This document shows, in pieces, positions 35,741 to 44,281 of a DNA stretch of 64,000 bases (positions are counted from its first letter, which is position 1; the number at the start of each line of letters is the position of its first letter). A model generated the notes under the pieces. It was not told where the DNA came from, did not search any database, and saw only the letters and a list, made by a program, of their open reading frames with translations. Position numbers and translations under genes: made by a program. Origin of the DNA: A07HB70 sp964512675 (GTDB lineage Archaea; Halobacteriota; Halobacteria; Halobacteriales; Haloferacaceae). The stretch covers positions 124,001-188,000 of the forward strand of contig CAZEJR010000001.1 of the NCBI GenBank assembly GCA_964512675.1, in the 5' to 3' direction.

Positions 35741-37959
35741 GTCGCTCCGACCGCGCGGCGGAGATCCGCCGCCTGCTCGCGACAGAGGGGCCGTCGGTGA
35801 AGGCGAACACCACCGGATTCAACACCGGCCGTCGCGAGCAGACGGGCGCGCTCGACGACTACGACGCCTTGACACAGGAGGCGCGGACGATCAAGGAGGA
35901 CGCGATCGAGCGCCTGCCGGAGCTGCTCGACGAGCTGGAGGCGACCGTCGAGGCGAACGGCGGAACGGTCCACCGTGCCGCCGACGCCGCCGAGACGACG
36001 CGGATCGTCCGCGAGGTGGCCGCCGACGCGGACGCCGACCGGGTCGTGAAGTCGAAGTCGATGACCACCGAAGAGGTCGAGCTCAACGAGGGACTCGTCG
36101 AGGACGGCGTCGACGTCGTCGAGACCGACCTCGGCGAGTGGGTGCTCCAGCTCGCCGAGGAGACGCCCTCCCACATCGTCGCGCCGGCGATTCACCGCTC
36201 GCGCGAGTCGATCGCCGAGCTGTTCGCCGCGACGTTCGACGTCGACGACCCGCCGGAGAGCGCAGCAGAGCTGACCCGGTTCGCCCGAGAACGCCTGCTA
36301 GAGGCGGTGACGAGCGCCGACGTCGGCGTGACAGGCGCGAACTTCCTCACCGCCGACTCGGGCACCGTCGCGCTGGTGACGAGCGAGGGCAACGCCCGCA
36401 AGACGGCGCTCGTCCCCGACACGCACGTCGTCGTCGCGGGCGTCGAGAAGGTGGTGCCGACGGTGGAGGACCTCGCGCCGTTCGCGGAGCTGCTCGGCAA
36501 GTCCGGAACCGGGCAGGACGTCACCTCCTACCTCTCGCTCCTGACGCCGCCGGTCGACTCGCCGACGCTCGACTTCGACGCGCCGGACGCGCCGCTTGGC
36601 GACGCCGGAGAGCGTGACTTCCACCTCGTCCTCGTCGACAACGGCCGGTTCGAGATGCGCGACGACCCACACCTCCGCGAGACGCTCTACTGCGTCCGGT
36701 GTGGCGCCTGTTCGAACTCCTGTGCCAACTTCCAGCAGGTCGGCGGTCACGCCTTCGGCGGCGAGACGTACTCGGGGGGTATCGCCGGTGGATGGGAGGC
36801 CGGCGTCGAGGACGTCGAGCGGGCGGGCGAGTTCGTCGACCTCTGTACCGGCTGTTCGCGCTGTGTCGACGCCTGCCCCGTCGACATCGACGTGCCGTGG
36901 ATCAACACCGTCGTGCGGGACCGGGCGAACCGGGACGACGCGGGCTCGTTCGACTTCCTCGTCGACGGCCTCGCACCGGACGCGGAGACGTCGACGCCGC
37001 TCACGAAGCGGCTGTTCGGCAACGTCGGGACGCTCGCGGCCCTCGCCAGCGCGACGGCGCCGCTGTCGAACGCCGTCGTCCGATCCCGTCCCGCCCGGCT
37101 GGCCGCGGACCGACTCCTCGGAATCGACAGTCGTCGTCCGCTTCCCGCGTTCCGGCGCGAGACTCTGACCGACTGGGCCGCCAGCCGCACCTCACCCGTC
37201 GACGACCCGCGCCGCGAGGCGGTTCTCTACCCCGACCTCTACACCGACCACGTCCTCGTCGAGCGCGGTAAGGCCGCGGTCCGGGCGCTGGAGGCACTCG
37301 GCGTGCGTGTCCACGTCCCCGACGCGCCGGAGTCGGGCCGTGCACCGCTGTCGCAGGGGATGATCTCGACCGCGACCCGGAAGGCGAGTCGGACCCTCGA
37401 CGCGCTCGGCCCGCACCTCGACGCCGGACGCGACGTCGTGGTGGTCGAGCCTTCGGACCTCGCGATGTTCGAGCGCGACTACGCTCGCCTCGTCGGCGAC
37501 GACGTCGCCGGCGGCGACCCCGACCCGCGGGCCGCGACGCTGGCCGAGAACAGCTACGAACTGCTGGAGTACGTCTACGGACTGCTGGAGAACGGCGCCG
37601 ACCCGACCGCGCTCGACGACGCGCCAGCCGACCACCCGGGGGTCACGTACCACGCTCACTGCCAGCAGCGGACGCTCGACGCCGACGCCCACACCGTCGC
37701 GGTGCTCGAGGCGCTCGGATACGACGTCGCGACCACCGACGTCGAGTGCTGTGGTATGGCGGGATCGTTCGGCTACAAGAGCGACTACTACGACCTCAGC
37801 GTCGCGGTCGGCGAGGACCTGCTGGTCCAGCTGGACGACAGCCGGCAGACGGTCGCGAGTGGCACCTCCTGCCGCGAACAGGTCGCCGACCTCGCGGGCG
37901 CGGACGTACGCCACCCGGTCGAGCTCGTCGCGCCGTCTGACGCGAGCGCCCGGTTTTAA
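35737..37959 (+). CDS. LutB-LutA fusion, Fe-S lactate-utilisation protein
   Basis: 740 aa. Residues 1-320 are a LUD domain (VVKSKSMTTEEVELNEGLVEDG, TGANFLTADSGTVALVTSEGN). Residues 325-385 carry two [4Fe-4S] motifs: CVRCGACSNSCANF and CTGCSRCVDACPVD. Residues 480-740 are a LutA/GlpC-like CCG domain pair (HAHCQQRT, CCGMAGSFGYKSDYY), so B and A subunits are one chain. With LutC it should oxidise L-lactate to pyruvate. The C-terminal half resembles that of the divergent D-lactate-type enzyme. Confidence 0.9.
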   Translation: MSRSDRAAEIRRLLATEGPSVKANTTGFNTGRREQTGALDDYDALTQEARTIKEDAIERLPELLDELEATVEANGGTVHRAADAAETTRIVREVAADADADRVVKSKSMTTEEVELNEGLVEDGVDVVETDLGEWVLQLAEETPSHIVAPAIHRSRESIAELFAATFDVDDPPESAAELTRFARERLLEAVTSADVGVTGANFLTADSGTVALVTSEGNARKTALVPDTHVVVAGVEKVVPTVEDLAPFAELLGKSGTGQDVTSYLSLLTPPVDSPTLDFDAPDAPLGDAGERDFHLVLVDNGRFEMRDDPHLRETLYCVRCGACSNSCANFQQVGGHAFGGETYSGGIAGGWEAGVEDVERAGEFVDLCTGCSRCVDACPVDIDVPWINTVVRDRANRDDAGSFDFLVDGLAPDAETSTPLTKRLFGNVGTLAALASATAPLSNAVVRSRPARLAADRLLGIDSRRPLPAFRRETLTDWAASRTSPVDDPRREAVLYPDLYTDHVLVERGKAAVRALEALGVRVHVPDAPESGRAPLSQGMISTATRKASRTLDALGPHLDAGRDVVVVEPSDLAMFERDYARLVGDDVAGGDPDPRAATLAENSYELLEYVYGLLENGADPTALDDAPADHPGVTYHAHCQQRTLDADAHTVAVLEALGYDVATTDVECCGMAGSFGYKSDYYDLSVAVGEDLLVQLDDSRQTVASGTSCREQVADLAGADVRHPVELVAPSDASARF

Positions 37960-37984
37960 GAATCGGGGTCACGAGTCCAGCGAC

Positions 37985-38275
37985 ATGAACGAAGAGCCAC
38001 AGGAGATCACGACGCTCGTCGGGCGCGAGGTGTACTCGAACAGCGGCGTGTTCGTCGGCGAAGTCGACGACGTGCGCCTCGACCTCGACCGACAGAGCGT
38101 CACCGCGCTCGCGCTCTCGAACCTCTCCGAGGAGCTGTTCGGCGGGCGGGTGCCGGCGACAAAGGGCGTGATGATCCCCTACCGGTGGGTGCGCGCGGTC
38201 GGCGACGTGGTGCTTATCAACGACACGATCGAGCGGCTGAAGAGCGTCGACGAGGACGAAGAGGTCGTCGTCTAA
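37985..38275 (+). CDS. cdpB1: PRC-barrel protein, CdpB1-like cell division factor
   Basis: 96 aa. A single PRC-barrel domain covers residues 8-85: ITTLVGREVYSNSGVFVGEVDDVRLDL, then KGVMIPYRWVRAVGDVVLIN. This matches short haloarchaeal PRC-barrel proteins that work with FtsZ and SepF in division (CdpB1/B2). The neighbours support this: in Haloferax, as I recall, cdpB1 (HVO_1691) lies beside the lactate genes and a DHH protein, as here. The end overlaps the convergent DHH gene by 4 bp. Gene assignment rests on family plus context. Confidence 0.7.
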   Translation: MNEEPQEITTLVGREVYSNSGVFVGEVDDVRLDLDRQSVTALALSNLSEELFGGRVPATKGVMIPYRWVRAVGDVVLINDTIERLKSVDEDEEVVV

Positions 38276-39720
38276 CCGCCGTTCTCGCCGCTCTCGACGC
38301 CCATCGCCTCGAACAGCTTCCGGCGCACCGCCTCCTCTGTCAGCGACAGTAGGGTGTCGCGGTTATCCGCGCTCGCGTCGATGCCGGTGAAGATGCCGAG
38401 GGGGATGGCGGCGTCGCCCTGTGTCGAGTGGCCCGACGCCTCGCCGATCTGCTCGAACGCGTCCTCGAGGACGCTGCCGATGTTCAGCCGGACGTCCTTT
38501 GACCGCGCCGAGAGGATGATCCGCTCGTCGGTGATGCCGAACACCGCCGTCGTGGTGATCCCCTCGAGATTGAGGAGGTGTTGGGCGGCCTGCGAGAGCG
38601 CCTCACGGTCGCGGACGAACCCGGCGTTCGACACCAGATGTGACCCCCTCACCTCGCGGTTCTGTATGGCCTCCGCGAGGACGTCGAGCGTGCTGGGGCT
38701 CATCGACGGCGACTCGACCTGCTCCAGCGTGTCGCGGTTCGCGAACGGTGAGAGGTACGCCGCGGCCGTGAGGTCGGCGGGGGTCGTGTCGCGCTTGAAG
38801 TCGAGCGTCTCGGCCCGGATGCCGTACAGGAGCGCGGTCGCCACCGCCTCGCTCGGCCGGATGTCGAACTCCTGGATATACTTCGTCAGGATGGTCGAGG
38901 TGGCAGAGACGTTCGGCCGGACGTCGGCGAACGTGGCGTCGACGGGCTCCTCGAGCTCGTGGTGGTCGATGAACACCTGTACGTCGACGCCGACGTCGAC
39001 CGGGCCGTTCTCGACGTGATCGACGAGCGCGAGGAGGTCGTACTCCGAGAGCGCGGGGGCGTCGCCGCGCGAGAGCAGGTCGATACCGAGCAGGTTGACG
39101 AACGCACGGTTCTCCTGGTGACCGACGTCGCCGCCGTAGACGATGTCTGCCTCGACCCCGTGGCTCTCGGCGATCGCCTGGAGCGCCACGGCGCTCGCGA
39201 TGGAGTCCGGGTCCGGGTTGTCGTGGGTGAGGATCGCTATCTCTCCCTCGACGCCGCGGAGGAGCCCGGCGAGCAGACGGGCCTTGTGCTCGAGTTCGCC
39301 GGTCTCCAGCGCCCGGAGCGCCGAGTCGGCGATGACCGTCGACGGGTTGATCACGACGTCGGCGCCCAGCTCTCCGAGTTCGTCCTCCGACACCGGGTCG
39401 GCGGCGCGCGCGACGACGAACTGGTCGCTCCCGGCCGCCTGGAGCCGCTCGACTGCCTCCTTGTTCGCCTCGACGTCCGAGGAGAGGATCAGGACGACGT
39501 CGTGGTCGGCGACCTCCTTCGCGACGCCCGCGTCGCGGATGTCGGTCACCCGGGCGTCGAGGTCCTGGTCACGGAGCGCCTCGACCCGGCTCTCGTCCTT
39601 GTCGAGGATCAGGACACTGTTACCGTCCGTCACGAGACTCTCGGCCACCGCGTGGCCGACGCTCCCACACCCGAGAATCGCGTACGAAGACATCGACGAC
39701 ACGGAGACCCCGGTGCTCAT
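38272..39720 (-). CDS. TrkA-N / DHH-DHHA1 phosphoesterase
   Basis: 482 aa. Residues 10-130 are a Rossmann NAD-binding TrkA-N domain (YAILGCGSVGHAVAESL, then LILDKDESRVEAL). Residues 165-330 are a DHH domain with THDNPDPDSIASAVAL, YGGDVGHQENRAF, ALVDHVE and FIDHHELE, all metal ligands in place. DHHA1-like motifs GHSTQGDAAIPLG follow. It likely cleaves a dinucleotide or short RNA; the NAD-domain is a sensor. ATG 39720 is preferred because CTTTACC lies about 27 nt upstream; ATG 39693 is also possible. Confidence 0.87.
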   Translation of the reverse strand: MSTGVSVSSMSSYAILGCGSVGHAVAESLVTDGNSVLILDKDESRVEALRDQDLDARVTDIRDAGVAKEVADHDVVLILSSDVEANKEAVERLQAAGSDQFVVARAADPVSEDELGELGADVVINPSTVIADSALRALETGELEHKARLLAGLLRGVEGEIAILTHDNPDPDSIASAVALQAIAESHGVEADIVYGGDVGHQENRAFVNLLGIDLLSRGDAPALSEYDLLALVDHVENGPVDVGVDVQVFIDHHELEEPVDATFADVRPNVSATSTILTKYIQEFDIRPSEAVATALLYGIRAETLDFKRDTTPADLTAAAYLSPFANRDTLEQVESPSMSPSTLDVLAEAIQNREVRGSHLVSNAGFVRDREALSQAAQHLLNLEGITTTAVFGITDERIILSARSKDVRLNIGSVLEDAFEQIGEASGHSTQGDAAIPLGIFTGIDASADNRDTLLSLTEEAVRRKLFEAMGVESGENGG

Positions 39721-39817
39721 AGCGCGTTGATCTGCCGCGGCGCCGGTAAAGCCGCACGGTTCGCCCCCGGCGGAACGAAAACCTATATCCCCGACCGGCA
39801 CGTTCGTTCTATTACTC

Positions 39818-39891
39818 GGGCCGGTAGCTCAGCCAGGGAGAGCGACGGGCTCTTAACCCGTCGGTCGGGGGTTCAAATCCCTCCCGGCCCG
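39818..39891 (+). tRNA. tRNA-Lys (anticodon CTT), integration site of a small element
   Basis: A 74-nt tRNA. Acceptor GGGCCGG/CCGGCCC, discriminator G39891, anticodon stem ACGGG/CCCGT with loop CTCTTAA (CTT), T arm with TTCAAAT. The 3' end (39878-39893) is repeated exactly at 42110-42125, which marks it as an attachment site. The gene itself is intact. A TATA-like CCTATATCC is about 30 bp upstream. Confidence 0.96.
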
Positions 39892-39893
39892 CT
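39878..39893 (+). repeat. attL: left 16-bp copy of the tRNA-Lys 3' end
   Basis: TCCCTCCCGGCCCGCT, lying over the T-arm/acceptor end of tRNA-Lys. The identical sequence at 42110-42125 marks the other end of the element. Exact identity over 16 bp with a tRNA end and an integrase between them is the usual sign of tRNA-targeted integration. Confidence 0.88.
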
Positions 39894-40121
39894 AATTAGT
39901 AGACTGAGTTATATTGCCCGGACTGCGGTGGTTTCGTTATAAATGCAATCAGATTAGGCTGACTGATTTGAGTCGCTGGGCGAACGCGCATCCACGTCGT
40001 CACTCGGTTAACAGTTGCTGAGGTGAAGCACACAGAATAGTGGGCCTGTTAAAAATCTCAAACGGTGATAGATCTCAGAGATCGTGCTGAATACAGAAGG
40101 TGAGGAGTGTCATTTTTCATA
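39894..40121. other. Left end of the element, no gene
   Basis: About 230 bp of AT-richer DNA with a TATA-like GTTATAAATG near 39935 and a 13-bp perfect palindrome GATCTCAGAGATC at 40071-40083. On the minus strand the palindrome is followed by a T-rich stretch (GATTTTTAA), so it may end the transcript of the cargo gene. I see no coding frame. Confidence 0.4.
40084..40096 (+). repeat. 13-bp inverted repeat, left arm (element)
   Basis: GTGCTGAATACAG, matched in reverse by 40890-40902 (GTGCTGAATATAG on the minus strand) with one mismatch. The two arms enclose the zinc-ribbon gene. Confidence 0.4.
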
Positions 40122-40789
40122 TCAGTCATTGTCGTCAATCTTTTTTATCGCCTTCACTCCGCCAGCAGGTGGTTTTTCTTCAACAAATACGTTGAAACCA
40201 CAATTTGGACAGTTGTTAGGCGGGTCAGTTCCCACGTCGAATCCGCAATTGTCGCACCACTTGTTTGAGGGGCGAGTGACCAGATAAACAACCAGCAACA
40301 CGAATAATAGGGCGATAACGGCCAGAACTGCTTGTTCCAAGATACTCGCTAAATTAGCTTCAGTTGATGGAACCGCAGGTACGGGAGTCCCGCCTGACAC
40401 CGTGGCGCCACGGGTGAGGATGAGTGCCGTTGCTGCTCCAATCAGGAATGCGCCGCCAGCGGAAATAGTCCGCTGTGCTTGGACCCCGATGACGCCGTGT
40501 GTAATATGCCGTAGAAACGGCCAGCCTGCTCGCCAACCGCACTTTTTGCACTCAAGTATCCAATCGCCACCCAAGCGTTTGCGTCTGGCACGGCAGTTCG
40601 GACATTGCTCAGAGTTGCGCCCACCGCGGGGACGCCAATAGCGTACCCGGCCCACAGTTGCCCACGTCCAGACGACGGTAAAAAAGTCAGCGTGGCAGCG
40701 GCAAGTGCGATCGTTATGCCGGCTGAAAGCACAACAATCCCCGTAGCTGTGGCGGCCAACACACCAACAGCCATCTGCACGCGTTTCAT
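40122..40789 (-). pseudogene. Zinc-ribbon membrane protein of the element, apparently frameshifted
   Basis: From ATG 40789 one frame gives MKRVQMAVGVLAATATGIVV and more hydrophobic helices, ending in GVPAVGATLSN; this frame stops at 40442 after turning into low-quality sequence. From about 40640 a different frame gives EQCPNCRARRKRL..CKKCGW (zinc ribbon 1), two membrane helices (AFLIGAATALIL and VIALLFVLLVVYLV), then WCDNCGFDV..CPNCGF (zinc ribbon 2). The longer frame could start at 40799, but its first 60 residues are just the shifted reading of the hydrophobic part. A one-base change near 40610-40660 is the simplest reading. No homologue recognised. Confidence 0.6.
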
Positions 40790-40889
40790 TACTTACCAAC
40801 TACTACGGCTGAGATTTAGTTTTGTGTGTCGCTGATATGTCTTCCGTTGCCCCGTGGAAAAACTGAATTAGGTCTGTTGAATATGCGCC

Positions 40890-40902
40890 CTATATTCAGC
40901 AC
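40890..40902 (-). repeat. 13-bp inverted repeat, right arm (element)
   Basis: Pairs with 40084-40096. It also lies within a local hairpin, TGAATAT (40878-40884), 7-nt loop, ATATTCA (40892-40898). It lies in the 213 bp between the start of the cargo gene and the stop of the integrase gene, which otherwise hold no gene. Confidence 0.4.
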
Positions 40903-41002
40903 ACCGGCTGTATCAACCGCTAAGCGTTTCAACAGGGTCACCTCTGATAATATCTGCGTCTAATCGATACAACTCTCCCTGCACAAGAGCGGTTGCGTCT
41001 GT

Positions 41003-42025
41003 TTAGTCGAACAGATCTCTCCGCTGTTCGAGTTTCTCCAGCTCAGTACGCTCGTCGTAGTGCTTCTCGATCACGTCTCGATTGACGTTCATCCGCTTGC
41101 TGACTGCTTCGCCTGCCTCGTCCTTGCCGTACTGCATCAGCCAATAGGTGATTGAGGTATGCCTGACCGTGTGCGGAGAGAACGACGATGGACAGCCGCT
41201 TGCTTTCGACGCCTTTCCTGCCGCGTCACAGTCGTCTATCTCTCTATCGTGGGGGCAAGAGTCCGTATAGACACACGGACGCGCGAGGCTGTAGACCCAC
41301 TTCCGTAGTGTCCCTCTGGCAGCGCGTCCGTGTTTCGTGGTGAACAGCGGCTCCCGTCCGTTCTCGTCGGTGACATCGTGACGCCGTGCCTCAATGTAGT
41401 CCTTCAGAAGTTTCGTGTGTTTGTCATTGAGTGCGACAGGACGCTCACCGCTCTGCTTGTTTTTCAGCGGCGTTCCATCCTCCGGTCGATGGACCACATC
41501 GAGGTACTGATCTCTCGGGTGGAAGTCACCCAAATCAAGACCGTAGGCTGTTCCGATTCGGATGCCCGTATGCCATAGCACCGCGAACAGCACGTGTTTG
41601 CGGCTGGCGTATTCGTACTTCTCGAAGTAGTCGAGAATCTTATCGACACGCTCAGCCTCGATCTTCTCGTCCCGTGAATTGTCGTCAGGTTGCGGGACTC
41701 TGACGCTCTCGTAGAGGTTTGGTTGGACGGCATCGTAGTCACCGGCCCACTTGATGAACACCCGGATGGTACTCATCTGGGTTCGGACGCTGACTTCGTT
41801 GAGATCACCCTCACGCCGACGCCAATGCCGATAGTCCTGTAGGTGGCGCGGAGTCAACTCGGCCATCGAAGTGATTCCGTTCTCTTCGGCCCATCGAGGG
41901 AAATGTGCGAGCCGGTAGCCGTGGGCTTCGAGCGTCTTTTTCGACAACTCACTCTCGCGGTGCTTGAGGTACGTTTCGACTGCTTCTTCCGGGCTAATGT
42001 CGTGGAGATTCGGAGTTCGGGTCAT
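41003..42025 (-). CDS. Tyrosine recombinase/integrase of the element
   Basis: 340 aa from ATG 42025 (a GTG one codon earlier is also in frame). An N-terminal SAM-like core-binding domain (EAVETYLKHRESELSKKTLEAHGYRL) is followed by the catalytic domain: first Arg in HTGIRIGTAYGL, HTVRHTSITYWL with His and Arg, and the nucleophile Tyr in VIEKHYDERTEL. All required residues are present. A Cys/His-rich insert (CVYTDSCPHDREIDDCDAAG) sits before the HxxR motif and may bind zinc, as in many haloarchaeal integrases. It ends 85 bp from attR, reading inward. Confidence 0.92.
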   Translation of the reverse strand: MTRTPNLHDISPEEAVETYLKHRESELSKKTLEAHGYRLAHFPRWAEENGITSMAELTPRHLQDYRHWRRREGDLNEVSVRTQMSTIRVFIKWAGDYDAVQPNLYESVRVPQPDDNSRDEKIEAERVDKILDYFEKYEYASRKHVLFAVLWHTGIRIGTAYGLDLGDFHPRDQYLDVVHRPEDGTPLKNKQSGERPVALNDKHTKLLKDYIEARRHDVTDENGREPLFTTKHGRAARGTLRKWVYSLARPCVYTDSCPHDREIDDCDAAGKASKASGCPSSFSPHTVRHTSITYWLMQYGKDEAGEAVSKRMNVNRDVIEKHYDERTELEKLEQRRDLFD

Positions 42026-42109
42026 CACTCAGGTTCCCGAGTGCGACCGGGAGTTTCTGTTAGTGACCGCGGAGCGAAGCGGGAAGCGGGTCGTGGAGGG
42101 GGGTGATGC

Positions 42110-42125
42110 TCCCTCCCGGCCCGCT
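42110..42125 (+). repeat. attR: right 16-bp copy of the tRNA-Lys 3' end
   Basis: TCCCTCCCGGCCCGCT, identical to 39878-39893. It follows an 80-bp stretch upstream of the integrase start and marks the return to typical GC-rich chromosome. Confidence 0.88.
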
Positions 42126-42618
42126 CCGCCTCCGAACGACACTGAGGAGCGAAGCGACGGATTCGGATTCGAGCGAACCGCCGGACTGCCCCGCGTCCCT
42201 CGTTCGAGGGCCGTCTTCTGCGCCCCGGTCGAGCCGGCGACTCACCTCGTGTCGGGCGTGCTCCCCCGAGTCACACACTGCCGATCGGTCGGAGACCCCC
42301 GGTTCCGTGGTGCGCGCACGGTCTCTATCCACCTCCGACGGTACTACCGTCCCGATACGTGGCTGCTCGACACGAACGGCCCCCGGACAGCCGGTCGATA
42401 CGGGTCCTGGAGGAACGCCGTCGGACGTCTCGGCTGATCCGGTCTGCGGCGAGGACCGGTGCCCGCCGCGAGTCCGTGTCTCCCGACCCCCGTCGTGACA
42501 CGACCGACACACCGCCGGACGCGGGTCGGCAGCGACGGGCCCAGCTCCAGCCGTCGCCCGTCAGCGGTCGTAGCCCCTGAGGGGCCGCTACGTAGCCACC
42601 GACAGTCGCGACACGAGC
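42126..42618. other. Non-coding stretch right of the element
   Basis: 493 bp of GC-rich DNA with no frame that looks like protein in either strand. A short hairpin, GCCCCTGAGGGGC at about 42574-42586, lies just past the end of the DAO-like gene without a T tract. Nothing else seen. Confidence 0.4.
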
Positions 42619-43701
42619 CTACGCGGTATCTCCGGTTACCGCGGCGACGTGCCGTGCGACGGTGTCCGTGATCCCGTCCGGAACGGTGTCGATACACTCG
42701 ACCGTGTCTATCGCGGACATCCACGACAGCGACACCCCCGCACCGCCGTGTCCGTAGTTGTGGACGACGTCCCCGTCTTTCTCGATACGTAGCCCGCGCT
42801 CACGGTACGGGCGATACCCGTACTTGACCGCGATATCGCTCCGGTCGAAGTCGAGGTAGTCGTTCAGTATCTCCTCGTTTACCGCTACCAGCCGCTCCGG
42901 GACACGTTCACCGTCCACCACGATCGGCTGTGAGACTGCCTCACCCTCCCACGTCCCGTCGACGATATCCCCGACGAGGTACGATCCGTCGAAGACGATC
43001 GAGTCTTTACGAGGATACATGTAGGCGTATCCGTCGTAGTCGGACGGGCTGTACACGTACGAGAACTCGAGCGGGGTCTCGCCATCGTACGGAACTTCGA
43101 GAATATGGCCTTTCATCGCACGCATCGACTCGTCGGCGAACAGCCGCCTGCTTCCGTACCCCGAACAGTTCACGGTGTATTCACCCGGGAGAGACGCTGG
43201 TTCGCCGGGTTCGACGGTCCGCTCACGCGTCACTCCGCCCAACTCCTGGTATACCCTGTAGAGCGCCGGGATATACTCCGGCATCTCGACCATGTACTCG
43301 CGGCACGCGTATCCATCAGCGACCTGCCCGCCGGTCCGTGATGGAACCACGCCACGGTACTGGTCGAGGTGTTCGGCGTCCATCCGAGGCGGGACCCCCT
43401 CTGAGGTCTCCTCCTCGTACATGTAGAAGTGTCGTTGAGACCGGACCGGAACGCCGTCGGTCTCTGCAAACGGTCGAAACGTGTCCTCACACCGCGCTAT
43501 CAGCGTTGCTTCGTCGTACTCCGTCTCGACCGAGACCGGATACACCGAGGCAGACGCGTAGTTCGACGCGACTGTCGGAACGTCCTCTCCGTCGACGTAC
43601 GAGACGTCGTTCGCAAAGATCGTCGTGCTGTGTCCGAGCAGCTGTAACACGATTCCGGCCGAGAGTCCCTGAATTCCGCCCCCGATAACCGAGACGTGCA
43701 C
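42619..43701 (-). CDS. D-amino-acid oxidase-like FAD oxidoreductase
   Basis: 360 aa from GTG 43701. FAD motif VSVIGGGIQGLSAGIVLQLLG at the N-terminus. The C-terminal RPYRERGLRIEKDGDVVHNYGHGGAGVSLSW matches the DAAO signature (HNYGHGG), which holds FAD and the substrate carboxylate. Expected to oxidise a D-amino acid or similar amine. A TATA-like TTATCC about 25-30 bp upstream supports the GTG start. Isolated, with non-coding DNA on both sides. Confidence 0.83.
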   Translation of the reverse strand: MHVSVIGGGIQGLSAGIVLQLLGHSTTIFANDVSYVDGEDVPTVASNYASASVYPVSVETEYDEATLIARCEDTFRPFAETDGVPVRSQRHFYMYEEETSEGVPPRMDAEHLDQYRGVVPSRTGGQVADGYACREYMVEMPEYIPALYRVYQELGGVTRERTVEPGEPASLPGEYTVNCSGYGSRRLFADESMRAMKGHILEVPYDGETPLEFSYVYSPSDYDGYAYMYPRKDSIVFDGSYLVGDIVDGTWEGEAVSQPIVVDGERVPERLVAVNEEILNDYLDFDRSDIAVKYGYRPYRERGLRIEKDGDVVHNYGHGGAGVSLSWMSAIDTVECIDTVPDGITDTVARHVAAVTGDTA

Positions 43702-44041
43702 GCGGGTACTCCGAAATACACTCGGATAACCCCTGTGAATGCGGCTCGGGGACTCGGTGTCTGTCACGGGTAGCCGACGAGCCCGTCTGTCTGCCGACGT
43801 GGCCGTGCGACCTGGTGACGCCCGTTCCGGCGCTCGAGACGGAGGGTCCAGAGCGCTTCTGTCCCGCTCCTCGTGGAACAACCCGGAGGCGACCCGTGGT
43901 CGGGCAGACGTCTCGGGGCGTGTCCGGTCGGGCCTGTCGACCCGAGGCACGAACGGGGGCCGCTGCCGTCTCCCATTCGACTCGGCCCCGGGGCGACGAG
44001 CACACGCGAGTCCGTCCGCCTGCGCCTCGCGTCTTCAGGCC
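43702..44041. other. Intergenic stretch, no gene seen
   Basis: 340 bp between the DAO-like gene promoter and the end of the CDGSH gene. Open frames exist only as Arg- or Ser-rich readings without protein character. Confidence 0.4.
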
Positions 44042-44281
44042 TCAGTCGTCTTCGAACACCATCTCCGCGACGACGTGTCGGGGGTTCTCGTCGTCGTCGT
44101 CCTCGTACTTGTACCGCTTGCCCTCCTCCTCGTCGGCCGTGGCGTTGTGGGAGCCGTCACAGTAGGGGTAGTCTGCCGACAGGCCGCACATACAGAGGTA
44201 GACGCTGCCGCCCTGCTCCTCCAGTTCGTCCTCGCCGATGGCCTTCGGCCCGTTTGCCTCGTGGGTTATCTCTCGTGACAC
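44042..44281 (-). CDS. CDGSH iron-sulfur domain protein
   Basis: 79 aa from GTG 44281. Motif VYLCMCGLSADYPYCDGSH: C-x-C-x6-P-x-C-D-G-S-H, the 3Cys-1His [2Fe-2S] site of the mitoNEET family. The tail is very acidic (YEDDDDENP). An electron-transfer or cluster-transfer protein. A TTCTTTTGT TATA-like box is about 25-30 bp upstream. It lies 115 bp past the end of... the ThrRS gene is upstream on the same strand. Confidence 0.87.
   Translation of the reverse strand: MSREITHEANGPKAIGEDELEEQGGSVYLCMCGLSADYPYCDGSHNATADEEEGKRYKYEDDDDENPRHVVAEMVFEDD

Larger units (their letters stand above)
39894..42109 (+). mobile_element. 2.2-kb integrated element in tRNA-Lys
   Basis: Bounded by the 16-bp repeats at 39878 and 42110. 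Its base composition is clearly lower in GC than the neighbours. It holds only a tyrosine integrase and a zinc-ribbon membrane gene, with no replication or capsid gene. It may be a remnant of a plasmid or virus, or a minimal integrative element that needs a helper. A 13-bp inverted repeat flanks the cargo gene. Confidence 0.8.

Noticed and set aside
39948..39960. AGATTAGGCTGA near the left end of the element as a half iron operator
   Set aside because: No matching right arm CCTAA follows, so it does not fit the 6-4-6 pattern.
42574..42586. Hairpin GCCCCTGAGGGGC as terminator of the DAO-like gene
   Set aside because: No T tract on the minus strand after the stem and the stem is short; cannot be told from chance in such GC-rich DNA.
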